Source: Aquabacter sp. L1I39 (lineage in GTDB: Bacteria; Pseudomonadota; Alphaproteobacteria; Rhizobiales; Xanthobacteraceae). Taken from it: DNA of 64,000 bases. The DNA is taken from positions 2,278,385-2,342,384 of the forward strand of contig NZ_CP072392.1 in assembly GCF_017742835.1 (NCBI RefSeq). The letters run 5' to 3'. The notes beneath the pieces are model-generated. The model was not told the DNA's origin and did no database searches. It saw only the letters and a program-made list of their open reading frames with translations. This document shows positions 16,893-26,423 of the stretch, in pieces; within the stretch, counting starts at the first letter, position 1; each line of letters begins with the position of its first letter. The position numbers and the translations under genes were made by a program.

Positions 16893-18080
16893 TCATCGCA
16901 CGACGCTCCATTGCACGATGGGGCGGGCGGGCGTCCAGCCGCGCATGCCGCCGAGCGGCTGGGCCTGGGCGAGCTCGATCCGCAGGAGCGTGCCGCCGTG
17001 GCGGGCGGACCAGTCCGCGAGCAGCGCCTCGGTCTCTAATGTCACACCGTTGGCAACGAGGCGTGTGCCGGCAGGCAGCAAGGCCCAGAGTGCCTCCAGA
17101 AGCGATGCGCTGGCGCCACCGCCAACGAACACGGCATGGGGCACAGGAAGACCCGCCAGGGCTTCGGGCGCCTTGCCCTCCACCAGTTGAAGGCGATCCT
17201 CCACCCCGAAGGCCAGGGCATTGGCCGCGATATTGGCCCTCCGGTCGGCACGGGGTTCGATGGCCAGCGCGCGTCCGGTCGGCCCGGTGGCCAGCAGCCA
17301 CTCAATGGCGATGGAGCCCGAGCCTGAGCCGATGTCCCACAAATGCTCACCCCGGCGCGGCGCGAGGGTGGAGAGGGTCAAGGCGCGCACTGGACGCTTG
17401 GTGATCTGTCCGTCATGGCTGAAGGCCTCGTCCGGCAGGCCGCTGGCACGGATGGGGCCGCGCCCCCCGCGCAGGTCCAGCGCCACGGCCACCAGAGGCC
17501 CCGCCTTTGTGTCCGCAAGGCCTGCCGCCGCACAGGCCGTCACCTGCTCGTCAGGCCCGCCAAGCGCGGCGAACAGATGGGCGCGGCTTTCACCGAACTC
17601 CCGTTCCACCAGCCATGCCCCCAGCGCTCGCACCGCCGCGCCATCCCGCACCAGACAGATGAGGCGCGCGCCCTCGGCCAGATGCGGGAACAGGCGGGAA
17701 AAGGGCGCCGCGTGGAGGCCGAGGCACGTGGTCTCCTCCAGCCGCCAGCCGAGGCGGGCGGCGATGAGGGAAAAGGTTGAAAGCGCAGGAAAGGCCCGCC
17801 ATTCGGCAGGGGCGAGGTGCGCCGCGAGGCTCCCCCCGACACCGAACCAGAAGGGATCGCCCGAGGCGAGCACCGCCACCTTGCGCCCCCGCTGCTCCAG
17901 CACCGGCGCAACCGAAAACGGCAAGGGCCAGGGCCGCCCCCGCTCTCCCGCCCCGGCCAGCGCCAAGTGACGGGGGCCGCCGAATACGATATCCGCCTCG
18001 TCCAGCGCGGCGCGGCTTGCGGCGGTGAGGCCGGAAAGGCCATCTTCGCCGATGCCGATGAGGGAGAGCCAGGGCTGCAT
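16893..18080 (-). CDS. cobL: Precorrin-6Y C5,15-methyltransferase (decarboxylating) CobL
   Basis: A bifunctional enzyme: methylation at C5 and C15 plus decarboxylation of the C12 acetate, giving precorrin-8. 395 residues with two parts: an N-terminal CbiE-like tetrapyrrole methylase ([33 protein letters not shown]) and a C-terminal CbiT-like AdoMet methyltransferase ([29 protein letters not shown]). Length and fusion match aerobic CobL. Its start is only 31 bp from that of cobK on the other strand. It heads the leftward run cobL-M-B-F. Confidence 0.96.
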   Translation of the reverse strand: MQPWLSLIGIGEDGLSGLTAASRAALDEADIVFGGPRHLALAGAGERGRPWPLPFSVAPVLEQRGRKVAVLASGDPFWFGVGGSLAAHLAPAEWRAFPALSTFSLIAARLGWRLEETTCLGLHAAPFSRLFPHLAEGARLICLVRDGAAVRALGAWLVEREFGESRAHLFAALGGPDEQVTACAAAGLADTKAGPLVAVALDLRGGRGPIRASGLPDEAFSHDGQITKRPVRALTLSTLAPRRGEHLWDIGSGSGSIAIEWLLATGPTGRALAIEPRADRRANIAANALAFGVEDRLQLVEGKAPEALAGLPVPHAVFVGGGASASLLEALWALLPAGTRLVANGVTLETEALLADWSARHGGTLLRIELAQAQPLGGMRGWTPARPIVQWSVVR

Positions 18081-18111
18081 GGGATCACCGGGCCTGGAAA
18101 CGGATCAGAAA

Positions 18112-18864
18112 ATGCGCGTCCTGCTGTTCGGCGGCACGTCGGAAGCCAGCCGGCTGGCGGCGGCGCTGGCGGCGCGGGGCGTGGATGCGATCTTCTCCTA
18201 TGCGGGGCGCACCGACGCGCCCATTCCCCAGCCGCTGCCCACCCGCGTGGGCGGTTTCGGTGGCGTGGAGGGGCTGATCGCCTATCTGCGCGCGGCGGGC
18301 ATCACCCACATGGTGGATGCCACCCACCCCTTCGCCGCCGGCATGAGCCGCAATGCGGTGGCAGCGGCAGCCGATACGGGCGTTCCCCTCCTCGCCTTGG
18401 AGCGCCAGCCCTGGACGGCGCAGCCCGGGGACCTGTGGCGCCCTGTGGAGGACGTGGCGCAGGCCGTGGCGGACCTGCCCGAGACCCCGCACCGGGTCTT
18501 CCTGGCCATCGGCCGGCAGAATATCGGCGCCTTCGCGGCCCGCCCCCAGCATTTCTATTTGCTGCGCATGGTGGAAGCGCCCCGCTCCCCCCCGCCGCTG
18601 CCCGATCATCACATCATCGCCACGCGCGGGCCATTCAGCCTGGAAGACGATCTCGCCTTGATGCGCGCCCACGGCATTTCCTGGGTGGTGTCCAAGAATG
18701 CCGGCGGCCCGCAGGCCGGCGCAAAGATCGAAGCGGCGCGGCAACTCGGCCTGCCCGTGACGCTGATCGCCCGTCCGCCGATTCCCCCGCGCCCCCGCGC
18801 CGAGACGGTGGAAGAGGCGCTCGCCTGGCTGATGGGCGATCATGGCCCGCGCCTCGGCGTATAG
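18112..18864 (+). CDS. cobK: Precorrin-6A reductase CobK
   Basis: NADPH-dependent reduction of precorrin-6A to the dihydro form used by CobL. 250 residues. Seen: MRVLLFGGTSEASRLAAALA nucleotide-binding opening, ITHMVDATHPFAAGMSRNA, and WVVSKNAGGPQAGAKIEAAR near the C-terminus, all typical of CobK/CbiJ. The ATG at 18112 was chosen because the family starts at this motif; earlier in-frame starts extend into cobL. It is the only gene on the plus strand between cobF and cobJ, divergent from cobL and overlapping the cobJ 3' end by 25 bp. Confidence 0.95.
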   Translation: MRVLLFGGTSEASRLAAALAARGVDAIFSYAGRTDAPIPQPLPTRVGGFGGVEGLIAYLRAAGITHMVDATHPFAAGMSRNAVAAAADTGVPLLALERQPWTAQPGDLWRPVEDVAQAVADLPETPHRVFLAIGRQNIGAFAARPQHFYLLRMVEAPRSPPPLPDHHIIATRGPFSLEDDLALMRAHGISWVVSKNAGGPQAGAKIEAARQLGLPVTLIARPPIPPRPRAETVEEALAWLMGDHGPRLGV

Positions 18865-19574
18865 ACCCAGCGGCCCACCTGCCGGGTGGCGGAGCTGCCG
18901 ATGATCACCAGGGTGCGCATGTCCACCTGGAGCGGATCGGTCTTTTCCAAGGGGGCGATGGCGACGCTCTCGCCGGGCCGGCTGGCATCGCGCACCAGCA
19001 TCACCAGCCGCTCGCCGGCCCCCGCCTCCCGCAGCACGCAGAAAGCCACACCCAGCGCATCGGGCCGCGCCTTGGAGCGGGGATTATAGAGGGCGATGGC
19101 GAAGTCCGCCTCCGCCGCAAGCCGCAGGCGGCGCTCGATCACCGACCAGGATTTCAGATTGTCGGAGAGGTTGATCGCGCAGAAATCATGCCCCAGCGGC
19201 GCCCCAACCGCCGCGGCCGCCGCCAGCATGGCCGTGATGCCGGGCACGACGGCAATGTCGAGGTCCCGCCAGTCCGGCGCCTCCTCCAACGCCTCGAAGA
19301 CGGCCGCCGCCATGGCGAACACGCCGGGATCGCCACCGGAGACGATCACCGCATGCCGCCCCTCAGCCGCCGCCGCCAATGCCGCGCGCGCCCGCACCAG
19401 TTCCTCGCCATTGTCGGAGGCATGGCGCACGCACCCCTCCCGCTCGGCCACCCGCGCCACATAGGGCGCATAGCCGAAGACATCGGTGGCAGCCTCAAGC
19501 GCCGCCTCCGCCTGCGGGGTGAGCAGGTCCGGCGCGCCGGGGCCGAGCCCGACAATGCGCAGGGAGCCGCTCAT
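18840..19574 (-). CDS. cobJ: Precorrin-3B C17-methyltransferase CobJ
   Basis: Methylates C17 and drives ring contraction of precorrin-3B to precorrin-4. 244 residues: LRIVGLGPGAPDLLTPQAEA, DVFGYAPYVARV, HAVIVSGGDPGVFAMAAAV, and a DFCAINLSDNLKSW stretch characteristic of CobJ/CbiH. It is coupled to cobI by an ATGA overlap and ends 25 bp inside the convergent cobK. It shares the leftward run with cobI, H, G, N and W, so it is probably read from promoters upstream of cobW or cbiM. Confidence 0.95.
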   Translation of the reverse strand: MSGSLRIVGLGPGAPDLLTPQAEAALEAATDVFGYAPYVARVAEREGCVRHASDNGEELVRARAALAAAAEGRHAVIVSGGDPGVFAMAAAVFEALEEAPDWRDLDIAVVPGITAMLAAAAAVGAPLGHDFCAINLSDNLKSWSVIERRLRLAAEADFAIALYNPRSKARPDALGVAFCVLREAGAGERLVMLVRDASRPGESVAIAPLEKTDPLQVDMRTLVIIGSSATRQVGRWVYTPRRGP

Positions 19575-20302
19575 TCAGCCACCATGGGCCGCCGGCCATT
19601 GCCCGCCACCAGGACGGTCGCGAAATAGGGGCAGTCCACCACGTCGGCCTCGGCCAGGCGCACCACCCGCTCGCCGGGCATGGTGCCGCGCTCGATGAGC
19701 AGGGCCTCGCCGAGGCGTCCGGCCTTTTCCAGCGCGCGCCGCACCTTGGGCAGGTTGCGGCCGGTCTTCATGACCACGATGGCGTCGGCCCCCGACATGT
19801 GATGGACGAGGGCCTCCTCGGACAGCGTGCCCATGAGCACGGTGCACACGTCATCGCCCCAGGTGAAGGGCAGGTCCGCCACGTTCCAGCACCCGGCCAT
19901 GCCGGTGATGCCGGGGATCACCTCCAGTTCCACCCGTCCCCGCAGGCGGATGAAGACATGCATGAAGGAGCCGTAGAAGAAGGGGTCGCCCTCGCACAGC
20001 ACCACCACGTCGCCATCCTCAGCCAGGTCCGCGAGGCGCGCCGCCCATTGGTCGTAGAAGGTGGCGAGGGCATCCACATAGCGGGGATCGTCGAACGGGA
20101 TCTCCGTGGTGACGGGATATTCCATGGGATATTCCGCGCATCCCGGGGCCAGCAGGCCCTCCACGATGCGCCGGGCATTGCCCGCCCGCCCCTTCTTGCG
20201 GAAGTAGGCGATGCGGCGCGCGCCCGACACCGCCCGATGGGCGCGCAGGCTCATCAAATCGGGATCGCCGGGTCCCAAGCCGGCACAGATCACCTTTCCC
20301 AT
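19571..20302 (-). CDS. cobI: Precorrin-2 C20-methyltransferase CobI
   Basis: The first dedicated corrin methylation: AdoMet-dependent methylation of precorrin-2 at C20 to precorrin-3A. 243 residues: VICAGLGPGDPDLMSLRAHR, ARRIAYFRKKGRAGNAR, YPMEYPVTTEIPF, and VVLCEGDPFFYGSFMHVFIR, all standard for CobI/CbiL. The upstream enzyme that makes precorrin-2 (CobA or CysG) is not in this window. The gene starts 9 bp after cobH and its stop overlaps the cobJ start. Confidence 0.95.
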   Translation of the reverse strand: MGKVICAGLGPGDPDLMSLRAHRAVSGARRIAYFRKKGRAGNARRIVEGLLAPGCAEYPMEYPVTTEIPFDDPRYVDALATFYDQWAARLADLAEDGDVVVLCEGDPFFYGSFMHVFIRLRGRVELEVIPGITGMAGCWNVADLPFTWGDDVCTVLMGTLSEEALVHHMSGADAIVVMKTGRNLPKVRRALEKAGRLGEALLIERGTMPGERVVRLAEADVVDCPYFATVLVAGNGRRPMVAE

Positions 20303-20311
20303 GCCCGCCTC

Positions 20312-20941
20312 CTATTCCTTGGCGCTGGCGAGCGCATTGACCGCCGCCACCGTGATGGCCGAACCGCCAAGGCGCCCCTCCACGATCAGCGCCGGCACCG
20401 GCGGGGCGGCCATGAGCGCCGCCTTCGATTCCGCCGCCCCCACAAACCCTACCGGGCAGCCGATGATGGCGGCCGGCCTTGGGCAGGCGGGATCTTCCAG
20501 CATGTTCAAGAGGTGGAACAGCGCGGTGGGCGCGTTGCCGATGGCCACCACCGCCCCTTCCAGCCTCGGCCGCCACAATTCGAGGGCAGCGGCGCTGCGG
20601 GTGGTGGACATCGTCCGGGCGAGATCGGGCACACTTGGATCGTGCAGGGTGCACATGATCTCGTTGCCACGGGGCAGGCGGGCGCGGGTGATGCCCTCCG
20701 ACACCATGCGGGCATCGCACAGGATGGGCGCGCCGGCTTCCAGCGCCGCCCGCGCGTCCTGCGCGAAGCTGGGGGTGAAGCGGATGAAGGGGGCAAGCTC
20801 CACCAGCCCCGCCGCATGGATCATCCGCACCGCCACCGGCTCCTCGGCAGGCGAGAAGCGCGCCAGCTCCGCCTCGGCCCGGATGATGGCGAAGGACTGG
20901 GCGTAGATGCGCGCCCCGTCGGTTTCAAAAAGGTGCGGCAT
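20312..20941 (-). CDS. cobH: Precorrin-8X methylmutase CobH
   Basis: Moves the C11 methyl group to C12, producing hydrogenobyrinic acid. 209 residues, normal length. The catalytic histidine sits in VRMIHAAGLVEL (H42). Other family features are PILCDARMVSEGI, IGNAPTALFHLL and IIGCPVGFVGAAESK. The ATG at 20941 overlaps the cobG stop as TGATG. The position between cobG and cobI is the usual one in alphaproteobacterial aerobic clusters. Confidence 0.96.
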   Translation of the reverse strand: MPHLFETDGARIYAQSFAIIRAEAELARFSPAEEPVAVRMIHAAGLVELAPFIRFTPSFAQDARAALEAGAPILCDARMVSEGITRARLPRGNEIMCTLHDPSVPDLARTMSTTRSAAALELWRPRLEGAVVAIGNAPTALFHLLNMLEDPACPRPAAIIGCPVGFVGAAESKAALMAAPPVPALIVEGRLGGSAITVAAVNALASAKE

Positions 20942-22107
20942 CAGGCAGGCTCGAACACGGATTGGGGGTTGGCGCGGATTCCGGTTTCGCTCAAGGCGAA
21001 CCTCGCCGGCACGTCGCGGACTGTGCCCTTCAGGATGAGGTCAAAGCCGGATGAGGTCGCGCAAAGGGTGACATCGGACGCCTCTTGACGGGCGCAGCCC
21101 TTGGCGCAGCCGGAAACGTGCAGGTGGCGCCCCGGCGGGATGAACGGCGCGAGATGGCGGGCGAAACCGCGGGTCGGGGCAAGGGCCTGGGGACAGGCGG
21201 GCGCGCCGGAACAGGCGCTCACCGCGAGAAGAGGATCGCCGGGCAGAAGGGTGAGGCCGGCAACGGCGGGAACATCCTGCGGTCCGACCACCAGCAGCAT
21301 CCGCCAGGGCGTGACCCGGATCTCCCGCCCGAGGCCCGCCAAGGCGGCGAGGGCCTGCGCCTCCAACTGCCCGAAGGCGGCACCCACCAGGACACCCTCG
21401 GCGCGGGGGCCGACCGTGGGCACAGTGGCCTCGGCCGGCCGCACAGGGCCGGAAAGCGCCGGATCCAGCCGTGCGCCGGCTGCCAGATGCCGCGCCATGC
21501 GCCCGCGTCCCTTCACCACGCCGCCGCTCGCCACGAACCAGCGGGCCATGCGCAAGGCAAGATCAGCGGCGTCGGAAGCATCGGCGGAAAGCCCGGTCGG
21601 CGCGCCGTCCGGCCGCACCAGAAGCCGGCCAGCCGCGTCCCGTTCGATGCGAATGTCGGCGGGCGCCGTGGCGAGGACGCGCGCGGGGCCCGTGTCCACC
21701 GCAAAGCCGAACTTGCCGGGAAGATCCGGCCCGGTCGACAGACCCGCCTCCAGCCGGCGGGCCATCTCCAGCGTCTCGGCCCGCGCCTCACCCTCCCCCA
21801 GCGGCGTGACGATGATGTTCCGGCGCGCCTCGAAGGCCGGGTCGCCATCGATGAGACCATGCGCCGCAAGAGCCTGTAGAAGCGGCAGATGTCCCTCGGG
21901 CCGTACGCCTCGGATCTGCAAATTGGCACGGGAGGTGAGGTCGATCAGGCCATTCCCATGAAGCCGGGCGCCTTCCGCGATGGCCATTGCCTCGGCGGGC
22001 GACAGGCATCCGCCATGGGGCCGCACCCGCACAACGAGGCCGTCGCCGCTTTCCATGGGGCGCAGCGCGCCAGGGCACCAGCCCTTGATCTCGAAGGCCG
22101 CGCTCAC
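20941..22107 (-). CDS. cobG: Precorrin-3B synthase CobG
   Basis: An oxygen-dependent monooxygenase that makes precorrin-3B from precorrin-3A; its presence marks the aerobic pathway. 388 residues with a sulfite/nitrite-reductase-like fold. The [4Fe-4S] ligands are visible as CSGAPAC (Cys-x5-Cys) and GCAKGC (Cys-x3-Cys), after an N-terminal ferredoxin-like half domain (LIDLTSRANLQIRGVR). The start is GTG at 22107, overlapping the cobN stop (GTGA). A frame continuing to 22155 lies within cobN. The product feeds CobJ, encoded three genes later. Confidence 0.94.
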   Translation of the reverse strand: MSAAFEIKGWCPGALRPMESGDGLVVRVRPHGGCLSPAEAMAIAEGARLHGNGLIDLTSRANLQIRGVRPEGHLPLLQALAAHGLIDGDPAFEARRNIIVTPLGEGEARAETLEMARRLEAGLSTGPDLPGKFGFAVDTGPARVLATAPADIRIERDAAGRLLVRPDGAPTGLSADASDAADLALRMARWFVASGGVVKGRGRMARHLAAGARLDPALSGPVRPAEATVPTVGPRAEGVLVGAAFGQLEAQALAALAGLGREIRVTPWRMLLVVGPQDVPAVAGLTLLPGDPLLAVSACSGAPACPQALAPTRGFARHLAPFIPPGRHLHVSGCAKGCARQEASDVTLCATSSGFDLILKGTVRDVPARFALSETGIRANPQSVFEPA

Positions 22108-25100
22108 GGCGTCGCCTCCAGGCTGGCGGCGATGGAATTGCGGCGCGTCGTCCACAGGCCCGCATCCCGCAGGCGCAGGAAGAGCGCGCGCAGGGCATCA
22201 AGGGCGGCGGGGTTCTCGCGGGCCATGAACGCTGTCACTTCGGGGCGGCCAAGGGTGGCCTCATGGTAGAGATCGAACAGGTGGGAGGGTACGACCCCGG
22301 CCAGATGGGCGAAAGCGGCCATATGGTCAAGGGTTGCGGCAATTTCGGCGGCGCCCCGGAAGCCGTGGGCCATCATGCCGTCTGCCCAGGTCGGATTGGC
22401 GGCGCGGGCGCGCACCACGCGGGCCACTTCCTCGTTCAAGGAGCGGGCGCGCGGCGCCTCGGGCCGGGTCACATCCAGATGATAGAGCGCCGGCTTCGCC
22501 GCACCGTCTGACAGCCGGGCCGCAGCCGCCGCGAACCCGGCTTCATGGACGGCATAGTCGGCGGCCAGGAGCAGGTCGGTTTCCGGTAGGTCCTGGGCGT
22601 GGACGAAAGCGTCGGAGGCCAGCACACGCTGCTCCAGGGCGTCGCGGTCTGCGGTGGCAATCCCGTCGCGGCCGAGGGCATAGGACGACGCCTTCAGCCA
22701 GGCCTCCCCTGCCGCAGCACGCGCTTCTTCGGAAAAATCGCCGAAGGCGAGGTCCATGCCGGCGCCATATTGGCCGGGGCGCGGGCAGAAGACGCGTGGC
22801 TCGCTCTGGCGATAGGGATTTTCGTCGCCGGGCTCGTCCCGCTCCGCCAGGGCCTCGGTCGCCGCCTGGAACAGCTGGCCGAGACCTGGAAACACATCGC
22901 GGAACAGGCCCGATATGCGCAGCGTGACCGCAATGCGCGGCCGCCCCAGCAAAGCGGGCGCGAGGATCTCGAAACCCGTCACCCGGCCGCTGCCATGGTC
23001 CCAGACCGGCTTCACGCCGGCCAAATGCAGCGCCATGGCGAAGTCCTCGCCCGCCGTGCGCATGGTGGCCGAGCCCCAGAGGTCCACCACCAGCCCGCGC
23101 GGCCAGTCGCCATGGTCCTGCAAATGCCGGCGCAGCACTTCCTCGGCCATCTTCACCCCCGCCGCCTGGGCGTTGGGGGTGGGAATGGCGCGGGGATCCA
23201 CCGAATAAAGATTGCGCCCCGTGGGCAGCACGTCCCGCCGGCCACGATAGGGCGAGCCGGCCGGCCCCGGCGCCACCCGGCGCCCGTCGAGGGCGGCCAG
23301 CAGGCCGTCCCGTTCCTGGGCGCCGCACGGACCCTGGCCGAACACATGGAGCCCCTGCCCCAGCTGGCTTTCCTTGATGTCGCAGACGAAGCGGTCGATG
23401 CGGGTGATGGCCTCCGCCGCGCTCGCCTCCGGGGGAAGCCCGAGATCTTCCTCCACCCCGGCCGCGCGCGCCTCTTCGCGGACATCGGCGATCAGGCGGG
23501 TGCGGCGGGCGGGATCGAGGCCGTCCGCATTGGCATATTCGTCCAGGAGGCGCTCAAGGCGGGCGAGGCCCTCGGGCACCTCGGCCGCCACCAGCGGGGG
23601 CGGAAGATGGCCGAGCGTCACCGCGCCAATGCGGCGCTTGGCCTGCGCGGCCTCGCCGGGATCGTTGACAATGAAGGGATAGATGACCGGCATTGCCCCG
23701 GTCAGCGCCTCCGGCCAGCAGCCAGACGACAGCGCCACCGCCTTGCCCGGCAGCCATTCCAGCGTGCCGTGCGCGCCCATATGAATGAGGGCATGAAGGC
23801 CGAGCGACCGCAGCCACAGATAGAAGGCCACATAGGCATGGCGCGGAGTGCGGCTCAGATCGTGATAGTCGCCCTCCCGTGACACGACCGTCCCACGCTC
23901 CGGCTGAAGCGCCACCAGCGCCTCGCCGGCTTTCATGGCGTGGAAGTGGAAGGCCCCGTCTTGAACCGCCGGATCGTCCTCCACCTCCCCCCAGGCCGCC
24001 GCGAGACTTTCGCGCAGCGCCTCGGGCAAGGCGGCCAGGGCGTCCCGATAGGCCGCCACGGGCCAGGTCAGGACCGCATTCGCCAGGTGCTCCAGCGGCT
24101 GCTCGGGCGGGGCCGCGTCATATCCGGCTGCCGCCAAGTCGTCGATCAGCACACGCGTGGAGGCGAGCGTATCGAGCCCCACCGCATGGGCCATCTGGAA
24201 GGCGCGGCCGGGATAGGTGGAGAGCACGATGGCCAGCCGGCGCGCCGGTGGTGGTGTGCAAGCGAGCTTCTCCCAGGCGAGGACGCGGGCCACGGCGGCG
24301 GCCACCCGCTCGCCATCGGCGCGGTGGGAGAAGCGGGAATATTGCAGGTCTTCATCCCGCCGGCCTGGGGACTTGAAGGAGACCACGCCAGCAAGGAGAC
24401 GCCCATCCACCTCCGGCAACACCACGTGCATGGCCAGATCGGCGGGGGAGAGCCCCCGCTCCGCCTCGCGCCACTCCCTTTTCCGGGCGGTGGAGAGCGC
24501 CACCTGGAAGACCGGGCAGCCGACGCGATCGAAGGCGGCGCGGCCATCTTCTCCAAGCGCCGAGAAGGCGGTGGCATTGAGGATCACCGAAGGCCGTGCC
24601 CGTTCGGTGACGCCATCCAGCCAAGGCCGGACGCCCGGCGCCTTCAGGGAGGGGGCGAAGACGCCCATGGCCTCAAGCCCCGCGCCCCGCAATTCCCTGA
24701 TCAGCGCGTCCACCGGCCCGGTATCGGCGGCGGTGACATAGGAGCGGTAGAAGGCAACGAGCGCCACGCGCGGCCCCCAGGCGGGTTCCGGCACAACCCC
24801 TTGGTCGGGATCATAAAAGCCGTGATCCGGCACCTCGGTTGCGCCGTCCACCGGCCCGGCGGCAAGGCCCGCCGCCTCGGCCAGCACCGCCAGCGCCTTC
24901 TGCGCCGCCACGGCCCCGCCCGCGTCGCAAAGCCGGGACAGATGCCGCAGCAAGGGCACCGGCACCGTGGAAAGGGCATCGAGCCGCCCGTCGGGGCGCC
25001 CATCGGCGGGCAGGACGGCGAGGGCCAGCCCCCGCTCCCGCGCCAGGCGGTTCACGCTGGCAAGGCCATAGGCCCAATAGGGCTCCCCGCCGATGAGCCG

Positions 25101-25352
25101 CACCAATATGGCCCGCGCGCCGGCCAGGGTGCGCTCCACATAGGTGTCCACGGAGATGGGATGGCGCAAAGCGACGAGGTTCGCGAGGCGCAGCGTCGGC
25201 AGGCTTCCGGCCGCCCGCTTCCATCCCGCCGCGAAGGCGCCGAGATCACTGTCGGAAAAGGAGAGGACCACGAGATCGGCCGGGCTCTGGCCGATATCCT
25301 GCGGAATGTCGGCTTCCTCCAGCCCATGGCGCTCGCGGAAGACGACGTGCAA
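22104..25352 (-). CDS. cobN: Cobaltochelatase subunit CobN
   Basis: The large subunit of the ATP-dependent aerobic cobalt chelatase, which inserts Co2+ into hydrogenobyrinic acid a,c-diamide together with CobS and CobT (not in this window). 1082 residues, within the family range. Recognisable blocks: the N-terminal HGLEEADIPQDIGQSPADL, IHMGAHGTLEWLPGKAVALS in the middle, YPFIVNDPGEAAQAKRRIGA, and GSATMRTAGEDFAMALHLAG. The start must be the TTG at 25352, three bases after the cobW stop, because homology begins exactly there and no ATG or GTG fits. The stop overlaps the cobG GTG. Confidence 0.96.
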   Translation of the reverse strand: MHVVFRERHGLEEADIPQDIGQSPADLVVLSFSDSDLGAFAAGWKRAAGSLPTLRLANLVALRHPISVDTYVERTLAGARAILVRLIGGEPYWAYGLASVNRLARERGLALAVLPADGRPDGRLDALSTVPVPLLRHLSRLCDAGGAVAAQKALAVLAEAAGLAAGPVDGATEVPDHGFYDPDQGVVPEPAWGPRVALVAFYRSYVTAADTGPVDALIRELRGAGLEAMGVFAPSLKAPGVRPWLDGVTERARPSVILNATAFSALGEDGRAAFDRVGCPVFQVALSTARKREWREAERGLSPADLAMHVVLPEVDGRLLAGVVSFKSPGRRDEDLQYSRFSHRADGERVAAAVARVLAWEKLACTPPPARRLAIVLSTYPGRAFQMAHAVGLDTLASTRVLIDDLAAAGYDAAPPEQPLEHLANAVLTWPVAAYRDALAALPEALRESLAAAWGEVEDDPAVQDGAFHFHAMKAGEALVALQPERGTVVSREGDYHDLSRTPRHAYVAFYLWLRSLGLHALIHMGAHGTLEWLPGKAVALSSGCWPEALTGAMPVIYPFIVNDPGEAAQAKRRIGAVTLGHLPPPLVAAEVPEGLARLERLLDEYANADGLDPARRTRLIADVREEARAAGVEEDLGLPPEASAAEAITRIDRFVCDIKESQLGQGLHVFGQGPCGAQERDGLLAALDGRRVAPGPAGSPYRGRRDVLPTGRNLYSVDPRAIPTPNAQAAGVKMAEEVLRRHLQDHGDWPRGLVVDLWGSATMRTAGEDFAMALHLAGVKPVWDHGSGRVTGFEILAPALLGRPRIAVTLRISGLFRDVFPGLGQLFQAATEALAERDEPGDENPYRQSEPRVFCPRPGQYGAGMDLAFGDFSEEARAAAGEAWLKASSYALGRDGIATADRDALEQRVLASDAFVHAQDLPETDLLLAADYAVHEAGFAAAAARLSDGAAKPALYHLDVTRPEAPRARSLNEEVARVVRARAANPTWADGMMAHGFRGAAEIAATLDHMAAFAHLAGVVPSHLFDLYHEATLGRPEVTAFMARENPAALDALRALFLRLRDAGLWTTRRNSIAASLEATP

Positions 25353-25355
25353 CGA

Positions 25356-26420
25356 TCAGGCCTCCACCGGCGTCCCGCCGAGCACGCGCGCGAAGGCGGC
25401 GGGGTCCACATGGTCGTGCTCGGCGATGCAGACGAGGCGGGAGACCCGCGCCTCGGCGCCCCACGGCCGGTCATATTGCCAGCGCACCCGCTCGCCTACC
25501 GCCTGGACCAGGAGGCGCATGGGCTTGCCGGCCACCGCCACATAACCCTTCACCCGCAGCACCTGCTGCTCACGGGCCAGCCGCCGCACGGCCTCCGCGA
25601 GGGCTTCCGGCGCCTCGATTTCCGCCAGGGTGATGACAGCCGATTCGAAGTCCTCATGATCGTGCTCGTCCTCGCCGTCATGGTGGCTGGGGCGCGCGTC
25701 GAGGTCGTTCTCGGCCTGGGCATCGAGGCCCAGAATGATGCGGGGATCAACCGCCCCATCCGTCACGGGAATGAGCGGCAGCGGGCGCGGCAATTCCTGT
25801 TCGATCACTGCGCGGGCGGCGGCGAGGCCCGCTTCCCCGGCGAGGTCCGCCTTGGTGAGAAGGACGAGATCGGCGCAGGCCAGCTGATCCTCGAACACCT
25901 CGGACAGAGGCGTCTCATGGTCGATGCTGCCGTCCGCTTCCCGTTGCGCCGCAACGGCTTCCTCGTCCGGCGCGAAGCGGCCGGCGGCCACAGCCTCGGC
26001 GTCTGCGAGGGCGATCACGCCATCCACCGTGATGCGGGAGCGGATCGGCGGCCACTCGAAAGCCTTCAGGAGGGGCTTGGGCAAGGCGAGGCCCGACGTC
26101 TCGATCAGGATATGGTCCGGCCGGCGCGGCAGGGCCATCAGGCGCTCGATGGTGGGCACGAAGTCATCGGCCACGGTGCAGCAGATGCAGCCATTGGCCA
26201 ATTCGATGATGTTCTCCGCCGGACAGGCCTCGTCGGCGCAGGATTTGAGAATCTCCCCATCCACGCCCACCGTGCCGAACTCATTGACCAGAATGGCAAA
26301 TCGGCGCCCGTTCGCATTGGCCATGAGGTGGCGGATCAGCGTCGTCTTGCCCGATCCCAGGAAGCCCGTAATGACCGTCACGGGGATTTTGGCCAAATCG
26401 GCCTTGGCAAGGTTGGTCAT
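25356..26420 (-). CDS. cobW: CobW-family metallochaperone GTPase
   Basis: A G3E-family GTPase thought to help deliver metal to the cobaltochelatase. 354 residues. Seen: Walker A GFLGSGKT at 19-26, the metal-binding GCICC motif at 77-81 and LTKADL for guanine recognition. An acidic, histidine-rich loop lies at about 245-257 (SHHDGEDEHDHED), then the C-terminal CobW domain. It is four bases upstream of cobN and follows a DUF1636 gene, a context typical of the cobalamin-linked CobW rather than the zinc-linked relatives. Confidence 0.95.
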   Translation of the reverse strand: MTNLAKADLAKIPVTVITGFLGSGKTTLIRHLMANANGRRFAILVNEFGTVGVDGEILKSCADEACPAENIIELANGCICCTVADDFVPTIERLMALPRRPDHILIETSGLALPKPLLKAFEWPPIRSRITVDGVIALADAEAVAAGRFAPDEEAVAAQREADGSIDHETPLSEVFEDQLACADLVLLTKADLAGEAGLAAARAVIEQELPRPLPLIPVTDGAVDPRIILGLDAQAENDLDARPSHHDGEDEHDHEDFESAVITLAEIEAPEALAEAVRRLAREQQVLRVKGYVAVAGKPMRLLVQAVGERVRWQYDRPWGAEARVSRLVCIAEHDHVDPAAFARVLGGTPVEA

Positions 26421-26423
26421 GTC

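Noticed and set aside
17817..19628. Open frame of about 600 codons on the plus strand spanning cobL, cobK and cobJ
   Set aside because: It crosses three genes in a different frame and lacks any family signal.
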